5,137 nt of DNA. Origin: WHSV01 sp050694055 (GTDB lineage Bacteria > Actinomycetota > CADDZG01 > WHSQ01). Under the pieces are notes generated by a model. That model saw only the letters and a list, made by a program, of their open reading frames with translations. It did no database searches and was not told the DNA's origin. The stretch lies in assembly GCA_050694055.1 (NCBI GenBank), contig JBOGWX010000089.1, forward strand, positions 1-5,137. The letters are read 5' to 3'. A program made the translations under genes and the position numbers. Numbering within the stretch: the stretch's first letter is position 1; every line of letters starts with the position of its first letter. Of the stretch, positions 1-3,487 are shown one piece after another.

Positions 1-324
1 CACCACCCTTGCGATCAACAACGCGTCCAGTGAGTCGTTCTTGCCCTTGGCAAGTGCCCGTCGAATCTGCTTGACCAGTTGTCCGGGGACCTCCTTGACG
101 TCCCAGCCCCTCGCGACCAAGTGCTGAGCGAGCGCAAGCCCATAGGAGCCAGAACATTCGATGCCAACTCGAGTGGCGCCCACCCGCAGCGCGAACCGCT
201 CGATCTTGGCAAAGCCTCTGCCGTCGTTGGCTGCCGTGATCGAGTTGACCTCCCTTCCCAGCTCGTCGACCGCGCTACAAGTCAGCGTGGCCTTGTGCGC
301 GTCGATCCCGATGACGCTTGTCAT
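1..324 (-). CDS. IS110-family transposase, N-terminal part (IS-A), cut by window edge
   Basis: This is a bridge-RNA-guided DEDD transposase/recombinase of the IS110 family, and only the first 108 codons are visible. The ATG at 324-322 is preceded by GGGAGG about five bases upstream, which decides the start. The N-terminal RuvC-like domain is clear: D8 in IGIDAHK, E56 in GIECSGSYG, and D97 and D100 in KNDSLDALLIARV. These are the four acidic residues, at the spacing usual for the family. The frame is open to base 1 with no stop, so the C-terminal Ser-containing domain lies outside the window and completeness cannot be judged. It is related to, but clearly different from, the neighbouring transposase at 568-1602 and lies in the same orientation. 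Family knowledge says the protein joins a bridge RNA made from the non-coding region just upstream (325 to about 545). Confidence 0.93.
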   Translation of the reverse strand, partial: MTSVIGIDAHKATLTCSAVDELGREVNSITAANDGRGFAKIERFALRVGATRVGIECSGSYGLALAQHLVARGWDVKEVPGQLVKQIRRALAKGKNDSLDALLIARVV

Positions 325-545
325 CACCACCTCCCTCGTCCAGATGCGGCATGATGCGGGTCACCGGTCCGACAACAATCCCTCGAGCAGCACACGCCTC
401 TATCAAGCCAGGACCGATGGCCCTGAGATCGGCGGGGGACGCCTAAGAAGCAAGCCAGCAGCTCAGAAGAGCTTGCGACATAAAGTCAATGAGCCACCCC
501 GCCGGTCCAGGGCCACCCTCTCATCACGAGAGGATCTCGCGCCCC
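325..545 (-). ncRNA. Candidate IS110 bridge RNA of IS-A (left-end non-coding region)
   Basis: This is the non-coding stretch between the IS-A transposase start and the end of the neighbouring element. In IS110-group elements this side encodes the bridge RNA that pairs with target and donor DNA. Visible structure on the minus strand: a perfect 6-bp hairpin with a 5-nt loop at 517-533, about 195 nt upstream of the ATG, as expected for the 5' stem-loop; a CCGAT/ATCGG hairpin at 414-432; and a 5-bp AGCTC/GAGCT hairpin at 460-473. A weak -10-like CATTAC lies at 553-548, about 15 nt before the first hairpin. The same order and spacing occur in the second element at 1603-1835. Only 5-nt candidate guide matches were found by eye (TTGAC at 489-485, CGTGT near 396-392), which is not significant. 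RNA limits are estimates. Confidence 0.5.
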
Positions 546-551
546 GAGTAA

Positions 552-570
552 TGACACGGAATCCGTGTCA
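552..570. repeat. 19-bp palindrome at the junction of the two IS110 elements
   Basis: The sequence tgacacggaatccgtgtca has two perfect 9-base arms around a central A. On the minus strand the first arm contains the TGA stop of the IS-B transposase, so the dyad begins at the stop codon and runs into the left end of IS-A. It may be a hairpin that ends transcription of IS-B (no T-run follows), a binding dyad, or part of the recombination site. The overlapping TTGACA on the minus strand (571-566) resembles a -35 box. In IS110 circles a promoter for the bridge RNA is formed by a -35 in the right end and a -10 in the left end. Confidence 0.7.
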
Positions 571-1602
571 AGCGGCAATCTGGAGCCGTGTCGCGTCCGC
601 CATCATTCGCCGGTACACGACCTTGGCGAGGTGTCGCTTGAGGCAGCGCATAGCCTCCTTGAAGGACATGCCCTCGGCGCGCTTTCGTTCGATGTACGCG
701 TGCGCCGCGGGGTGCGACCGATATTGCACGAGCGCCATGTAATGGAGCGCATGGTTCAGTTGACGATTGCCGCCGCGGTTCAGGCGATGTCTGCTGGTCG
801 CTCCCGAGGACGCTTGCAGCGGTGCGGTCCCAGTCAGCATGGCGAACGCGCTCTCGGAGCGGATCTTTGTCACGTCACCTGTCTCAGCGACGAACTTGGC
901 TGCGATCAGGACTCCGATGCCGGGCAGATCGGTCAGCCTCGTTTCCGAGCGCGCGACCGCGCTGGCGATCTCTGTCTTGTTGGCGGTGAGCTCTTGATCG
1001 AGGCGGCGCAGTTGCGAGATTCTGCGCCGGGTCAGCTCGGCCCTGACCGAACGGTCGCCTCGCAGAAGCTTCGCGGCTTGTGCGACGTTCTTCTTCGAGC
1101 GCAGATCAGAAACGTGCTTCTGATACCCGGGGTGGACCACGACGAGGTCGCGGTGGATGCGATGGGAGAACTGCGTGCGGACGCGAACGAGCTGGTCACG
1201 GTAGTCAACGAGTAGCTTGAGATCGTCCCAGACCGCCGTTCGGCGGGGGGATGACAGGGCGCCTTCGCGCACCACCACACGAGCGATCGCGACTGCATCG
1301 ACGGGATCAGACTTGCCATGGGAGCCGTTGCGGCAACGCTCCCTGAAGGTGAGGGTGGGAGGCACCTCCCTGACGTCCTCGCCGGCCGCCATCAGGGCCC
1401 GGGCAAGGGCGGCACCGTAAACCCCCGAGCCCTCGATCCCGATCCTCGTGACGTCTGGGTTGGACTGCACCCACGCGAGCACCTCGTCGTGGCCCGTGCT
1501 GTCGTTCGCGAACCGGCGCACCTCGAGCGTGCGTCCGAGTTCGTCGACGGCCGCCGCGGCCACCGACTCTTTATGGGAGTCGACGCCAACTACCACACCC
1601 AT
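568..1602 (-). CDS. IS110-family transposase, complete (IS-B)
   Basis: This is a 344-aa bridge-RNA-dependent DEDD recombinase that moves its own IS by target and donor recognition through a structured RNA. The start is the ATG at 1602-1600, with AAGGAG six bases upstream. The N-terminal RuvC-like domain (about 1-150) carries D8 (GVDSHK), E57 (GIEGSGVYG), D99 and D102 (KSDPVDAVAIARV). A basic, helical middle (about 150-220) leads into the C-terminal Transposase_20-type domain (about 222-310). That domain has LPGIG at 226-230 and APLQASSG at 260-267, where S265 or S266 is the expected catalytic serine, followed by the RGGNRQLN motif. The acidic spacing matches that of IS621 shifted by three residues. 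Length and motifs show no truncation, so the protein is probably active. The plus-strand ORFs over this span are shadows. Confidence 0.97.
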   Translation of the reverse strand: MGVVVGVDSHKESVAAAAVDELGRTLEVRRFANDSTGHDEVLAWVQSNPDVTRIGIEGSGVYGAALARALMAAGEDVREVPPTLTFRERCRNGSHGKSDPVDAVAIARVVVREGALSSPRRTAVWDDLKLLVDYRDQLVRVRTQFSHRIHRDLVVVHPGYQKHVSDLRSKKNVAQAAKLLRGDRSVRAELTRRRISQLRRLDQELTANKTEIASAVARSETRLTDLPGIGVLIAAKFVAETGDVTKIRSESAFAMLTGTAPLQASSGATSRHRLNRGGNRQLNHALHYMALVQYRSHPAAHAYIERKRAEGMSFKEAMRCLKRHLAKVVYRRMMADATRLQIAA

Positions 1603-1823
1603 GCTGGTCTCCTTCCCTCGACCGGCCTACGATGTGGACAAGCGGAGGACACACAGGCGTTGGGTTAGCTCCAACTTCTAGCAAGTCACTTCCGCTGGTC
1701 CGGTTCCGGCCGGGGAGACGGTCAAAAAGAAGGTCAGAGCCGCAGGGTTCTGGCCCGACATGTTGGATGAGAGTCATCCCCGGTCGGCTACCGGACAACT
1801 CTCGCCTAGAGCGAGATCCCACC
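1603..1823 (-). ncRNA. Candidate IS110 bridge RNA of IS-B
   Basis: This is the left-end non-coding region of IS-B, expected to encode the bridge RNA. On the minus strand three hairpins follow one another: 1816-1800 (6-bp stem, 5-nt loop), 1794-1780 (CCGGT/ACCGG, 5-nt loop) and 1779-1765 (GGATGA/TCATCC, 3-nt loop). A GTTGG/CCAAC hairpin lies further on at 1675-1659. A -10-like TATTAA at 1835-1830 would start RNA near 1823. The segment ATCCAACA (1768-1761) is identical to the minus strand at 1847-1840, at the predicted left junction. The segment ACGCCTGT (1660-1653) is complementary to ACAGGCGT at 1842-1835. These are candidates for the left target guide and right donor guide, in the 5'-to-3' order known for IS110 bridge RNAs. 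The 3' end is not defined. Confidence 0.6.
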
Positions 1824-1829
1824 TTCGGA

Positions 1830-1835
1830 TTAATA
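1830..1835 (-). promoter_or_regulatory. -10-like box for the IS-B bridge RNA
   Basis: TATTAA on the minus strand lies about 14 nt before the first hairpin of the candidate bridge RNA. Its -35 partner would normally come from the element's right end after circularisation. TTGACA at 571-566 would sit 16 nt away if the ends join at the CC shared by both termini. This is inference from the IS110 family pattern. Confidence 0.4.
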
Positions 1836-1921
1836 CGCCTGTTGGATTTCGCGCCGCGCTGAACGTCTGTTCGCATCGCCAAATACTTCGAAAGCGTGCG
1901 TTGACCGGCTCGTTCGCGTTG

Positions 1922-1965
1922 TGGGCGGTGACGGGTTCGAACCGCCGACCCCTGCGTTGTAAGCG
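1922..1965 (-). pseudogene. tRNA-Val(UAC) 3' fragment; probable integrase attachment (att) core
   Basis: Read on the minus strand this is the 3' part of a tRNA gene. The anticodon loop CTTACAA (1963-1957) gives anticodon UAC. It is followed by the 3' anticodon stem CGCAG (1956-1952), a 5-nt variable loop GGGTC, the T arm GGCGG-TTCGAAC-CCGTC (1946-1930, with one G-T pair), the 3' acceptor strand ACCGCCC (1929-1923) and discriminator A (1922). CCA is not encoded. The 5' anticodon stem pairs for only two bases and then diverges. No D arm and no matching GGGCGGT acceptor strand follow. The gene is therefore cut in the anticodon stem, a classic crossover point of tyrosine integrases. The displaced 3' end marks an attL, attR or attP-type core, with the element expected at higher coordinates. 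No integrase gene is in the window. Confidence 0.75.
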
Positions 1966-2349
1966 GATTTCGGGCTGTTTTCATGGTGATGGTGTCATTC
2001 CTGATCACCGGCAATTTCCGACTGTTTCCGCTGGTCATCCCCACTCTTCGGATTGCCCTGGGTAAGACCTGGTTGGACTCCTTGCCACTTCTCATGCTCC
2101 ACATTTGCTCCACGGCAAGAAGGGTCCGCGGGACCCGATCACTTGGTGGCAGTCATGCACGCGCCGCCCGCGACCAACGGATTATGAGCTAGCTCTGTAG
2201 CGTTCTGCTTGACCCTGAGTGAACCTGACGGGACCCGATTTCTCCAGGTCGGCGGCCGTCCACGATCCTGATTACTCCTGTGTACAACTGTCTCGTCCCG
2301 ACCCATCCATTAGCGCCGATTCTTGCGCAGCGAGTTCGACCCCAACCTG
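1966..2349. other. Non-coding stretch beside the att core, short repeats only
   Basis: No reading frame here has convincing protein character. The long minus-strand frame at 1571-2113 runs through the tRNA fragment and the IS end and is spurious. Visible items: tgctccac twice, at 2095-2102 and 2106-2113, in an 11-bp period about 130 bp from the att core; a GGGTCC-GCG-GGACCC inverted repeat at 2122-2136; and cgggacccgat twice, at 2129-2139 and 2229-2239, exactly 100 bp apart. The phased repeat could be integrase arm sites. Repeats of this length also arise by chance in a window of this size. The part from about 2230 to 2349 may be the outer end of the transposon whose transposase remnant begins at 2350. 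Confidence 0.4.
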
Positions 2350-2612
2350 TCACTCGAACTCGAATCGGAGGGTGCGCCCCTCCCACCATGGGACTGCGAC
2401 CTCGGGGACGTTGGCTTGGCGTAGGACTGGCGAGTAGGTCCGCCGGTTGAGTCGCACGAGGATCGACTGGCCGTTGTTGATGACGTGGCCCCCGGTGGAC
2501 AAGAACCGCCCGTTGCAGGGTGTCGGGGGTTGCGTTGTGGTAGCCGGTGAGGCGGCGGCGCAGTGAGGCGCAGACGGCGCCGGCGAGCACGGTCAGTGCG
2601 ACATCGAGGTCG
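2350..2612 (-). pseudogene. Transposase C-terminal remnant with a +1 frameshift
   Basis: The minus strand encodes the last roughly 87 residues of a transposase whose family I do not name with certainty. In the first frame it reads VDLDVALTVLAG, then an Arg-rich stretch ending in ATPDTLQR (about 2611-2510). One extra base near 2509 (CGG-G-CGG) shifts the frame. It continues as RFLSTGGHVINNG, LVRLNRRTYSPVLRQA and VPWWEGRTLRFEFE to the TGA at 2352-2350. From memory, the pattern TPDTLQRRFL...G, SPVLR and a closing PWW-RTLRFEF is the C-terminal signature of a group of actinobacterial DDE transposases. The N-terminal catalytic part is absent: homology stops near 2612, where an unrelated plus-strand gene fragment begins. 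It is therefore both truncated and frameshifted and should be inactive. Confidence 0.7.
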
Positions 2613-2800
2613 ACTCCACCCAGGTGGCCGCGTGGGTCGAATCGATCAAGGCCGGCCGGGTGCTGCAGCCCGACTACGGCGTGTGCGAGGTGTGCGACCG
2701 GCTCCACGGTGAGCGCGACACGTTCGGCGAGCTGCGCAGCGTGTGCCGGGGCCGTCTGATCGAGCTGCTCGAGAACGGGATCGTGGGTGAGCAGCCGTGA
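2609..2800 (+). pseudogene. 3' end of an unidentified CxxC-containing gene, 5'-truncated
   Basis: The plus frame ending at the TGA 2798-2800 encodes about 62 protein-like residues with strongly GC-rich third positions: STQVAAWVESIKAGRVL, then a CEVC pair, then DTFGELRSVCRGRLIELLENG. The open frame extends left to 2567 but has no ATG or ribosome-binding site, and left of about 2610 the DNA is the transposase remnant on the other strand, so the gene has lost its 5' end at that junction. The CxxC plus a third Cys could bind metal, but nothing identifies the product. It overlaps the next ORF by GTGA (2797-2800), a translational-coupling arrangement typical of plasmid, ICE or phage operons. Confidence 0.5.
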
Positions 2801-2916
2801 AGCAGCTCGTGGCTTCGGGGCAGTGGGCCGCGATGCTCAGGGTCGCGGCCCGCTTCCACCGCTACAGTAGTGGCGGGATCACATATTCAAAGTTGTTGAA
2901 TCCAAGTTGCTCATGA
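2797..2916 (+). pseudogene. Truncated ArdC-like antirestriction protein, N-terminus only
   Basis: A 39-codon ORF starts at the GTG overlapping the upstream stop. Residues 1-24 contain SGQWAAMLRVAARFHRYS, which resembles the N-terminal ArdC domain (W...L...ARFHRYS, normally followed by a hydrophobic N-x-LLI stretch). ArdC-type proteins on conjugative plasmids and integrative elements bind DNA and protect incoming DNA from restriction. After HRYS (about 2870) the family likeness ends. The frame runs into an AT-richer sequence (SGGITYSKLLN...) and stops at 2914-2916, so a deletion or insertion breakpoint probably lies at 2866-2875 and the metallopeptidase part is missing. A 9-bp perfect stem with a 9-nt loop (2825-2851) lies inside the coding part. 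Identification is from a short motif only. Confidence 0.5.
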
Positions 2917-2938
2917 ACTTTTGCGCTCTTCATCTGGG

Positions 2939-3052
2939 GTGAACGAGGCGGGCGAGAGATGGACCTTCGAGCATCCGGGGATGTTCCTGATCTCGCTCGA
3001 CGATGCCTTCCAGCTCGGAAGGTTGACCGACGAGACCGTGATAGGGAGATAG
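2939..3052 (+). CDS. Small coding-like ORF of unknown function, 37 aa, probably a gene remnant
   Basis: The GTG at 2939 (preceded by a GGGG run, a weak ribosome-binding site) opens 37 codons ending in TAG at 3050-3052. The product (VNEAGERWTFEHPGMFLISL followed by DDAFQLGRLTDETVIGR) has balanced protein-like composition, and most codons end in G or C, unlike the alternative frames. I do not recognise it. It is short, lacks a clear promoter and lies among other gene scraps, so an internal fragment of a deleted gene is as likely as a true small protein. Confidence 0.3.
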   Translation: MNEAGERWTFEHPGMFLISLDDAFQLGRLTDETVIGR

Positions 3053-3095
3053 GTTCCCCGGTTCCCCGCTTATCGTGCGCCGCACCCTGCGGACG

Positions 3096-3173
3096 TCAGT
3101 GAGATCCGAGACGAATGATGCGTCGTTCAACCGCGGTGGCCACCGCCTCAGTGCGGTCGTCGACGCCCAACTT
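3096..3173 (-). pseudogene. C-terminal tail of a LuxR-type (GerE) regulator
   Basis: On the minus strand the frame ending at TGA 3098-3096 reads KLGVDDRTEAVATAVERRII followed by RLGSH. KLGVDDRTEAVATA is the hallmark of the last helices of the LuxR/NarL-type DNA-binding domain in actinobacterial response regulators, which normally follows a helix-turn-helix of the form ...VxxHxxxIxxKL. Upstream of the Lys (3174-3270) none of the three minus frames gives the expected helix-turn-helix, and no receiver domain is present, so this is an isolated remnant of about 25 residues. A plus-strand ORF (3075-3263) covers the same bases. Its C-terminal part, from about 3174, looks coding-like, which hints at another junction near 3174. 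Confidence 0.55.
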
Positions 3174-3263
3174 CACTTCGGTGTGTCGAGCGACATCGGG
3201 GCACTCGTCGCATCTCTTGAGCAGGTCGGGTTCTCGATCTCGAGCGTGACGACGACCGGATAG
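3174..3263 (+). pseudogene. Possible 3' end of an unidentified gene
   Basis: The plus frame ending in TAG at 3261-3263 has about 30 codons with mainly G/C third positions and a plausible amphipathic ending (SSDIGALVASLEQVGFSISS then VTTTG). Left of about 3174 the same frame runs antisense to the LuxR remnant, so if real it is a 5'-truncated fragment joined there. No family is recognised. It may equally be chance. Confidence 0.2.
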
Positions 3264-3322
3264 GTGGAGAACTTGGGACCGTCATCGCATCCTTTTCCCG
3301 CCGGCCAACTTCGCCGCTCGCG

Positions 3323-3328
3323 TAGGAT
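3323..3328 (+). promoter_or_regulatory. TAGGAT -10-like box upstream of the 20-aa ORF
   Basis: TAGGAT fits the actinobacterial -10 consensus (TAnnaT) and lies 12 bases before the ATG at 3341. No TTGACA-like -35 is visible at 16-18 bp spacing, so support is weak. Confidence 0.25.
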
Positions 3329-3340
3329 CGCGGCGGCTTA

Positions 3341-3403
3341 ATGAAGCGCGCGGCGCTCGTGGTTGGCCTCGTCTACCTGGCCTTAGCTCTTGGTAGTGGA
3401 TAG
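3341..3403 (+). pseudogene. 20-aa hydrophobic ORF, possibly the start of a lost membrane or secreted protein
   Basis: The ATG at 3341 opens MKRAALVVGLVYLALALGSG and then TAG. The Lys-Arg start followed by an uninterrupted hydrophobic stretch looks like the n- and h-region of a signal peptide or a single membrane helix. A TAGGAT -10-like box at 3323-3328 lies 12 bases upstream without a clear -35, and there is no good ribosome-binding site, so translation could be near-leaderless. The stop lies within the hairpin shared with the convergent CopD-type gene. It could be a tiny membrane peptide or the stub of a gene whose body was deleted. Confidence 0.3.
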
Positions 3404-3413
3404 AGACCACTAC
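3393..3413. terminator. Hairpin between convergent frames, possible bidirectional terminator
   Basis: gtagtgg (3393-3399) and ccactac (3407-3413) form a perfect 7-bp stem with a 7-nt loop. It sits exactly at the end of the restored CopD-type frame on the minus strand (TAG at 3412-3410) and at the stop of the plus-strand 20-aa ORF (3401-3403). No T-run follows on either strand, but actinobacterial terminators often lack one. Confidence 0.5.
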
Positions 3414-3487
3414 GTAGGTGGTGCTATCTTCTCCGCCTCGTCGATTGCGGAATAGATGTCGTCCATGATGTGTCCCTCCGCTCTCAT
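3410..3487 (-). pseudogene. Displaced 3' end of the CopD-type gene (25 codons), out of frame
   Basis: Directly after the CopD-type stop, the minus +2 frame (ATG at 3487-3485, overlapping the TGA) encodes MRAEGHIMDDIYSAI then DEAEKIAPPT and ends in TAG. In LolA/LppX-like C-terminal domains of this type the strand ending ...VLKL is normally followed by M.A.GH.M...Y and ends with ..I.PP, which is what lies here in the wrong frame. Removing one AG from CTCAAGAGATG would join the two frames. Either the gene is frameshifted, or these codons form a coupled micro-ORF. A GGAGGG placed seven bases before an inner ATG (3466-3464) would also allow separate initiation of an 18-residue peptide. Confidence 0.55.

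Larger units (their letters stand above)
1..566 (-). mobile_element. IS110-family insertion sequence IS-A, partial (left end plus start of transposase)
   Basis: The transposase N-terminus at 1-324 and its non-coding left end at 325 to about 560 form the 5' part of an IS110 element that runs off the window. IS110 elements lack terminal inverted repeats and target duplications, so the end cannot be read directly. It must lie between the IS-B stop codon (568-570) and the first hairpin of the candidate bridge RNA (533), probably at 555-568. IS-A therefore sits immediately downstream of IS-B, in the same orientation, and may have used the right end of IS-B as its target. Confidence 0.6.
558..1845 (-). 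mobile_element. IS110-family insertion sequence IS-B, complete or nearly so
   Basis: The element is about 1.28 kb: transposase 568-1602, a roughly 240-nt left end (1603 to about 1845) and a very short right end after the stop codon, the normal layout of the IS110 group. No terminal inverted repeats are expected or seen. Two models place the ends. (1) Guide matches point to a core at 1840-1842 on the left, with a possible counterpart at 566-568. (2) A shared CC at 1844-1845 and 558-559 would, on circularisation, give TTGACA-16 nt-TATTAA, a good junction promoter for the bridge RNA. These differ by only a few bases at each end. The element lies about 80 bp downstream of the tRNA-Val fragment. 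Confidence 0.75.

Noticed and set aside
161..742. Plus-strand frame of 193 codons
   Set aside because: It covers the antisense of IS-A, the non-coding left end and the end of IS-B, with no protein character.
565..1215. Plus-strand frame of 216 codons
   Set aside because: It is antisense to the well-supported IS110 transposase; composition is that of a shadow frame.
1690..2036. 11-nt repeat ttccgctggtc at 1690-1700 and 2026-2036
   Set aside because: The length is within chance expectation for a window of this size and the copies are not at any element boundary.
1571..2113. Long minus-strand frame of 180 codons
   Set aside because: It runs through the tRNA fragment, the IS-B left end and the candidate bridge RNA, and overlaps the transposase start. 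It has no family features and a GTG start without support.
1958..2113. C-terminal end of a tyrosine integrase next to the att core
   Set aside because: The minus frame upstream of the core meets a stop (TGA) soon after 2113, and no R-H-R-Y motif is visible.
2189..2707. Minus-strand 172-codon frame as one protein
   Set aside because: Only its middle part (about 2510-2611) is real transposase sequence. Before that it is antisense to another gene fragment, and after the frameshift the true frame is different.
2825..2851. Perfect 9-bp GC-rich stem as a terminator
   Set aside because: It lies inside the ArdC-like coding part, has no T-run, and such stems arise easily from Ala/Arg-rich codons.
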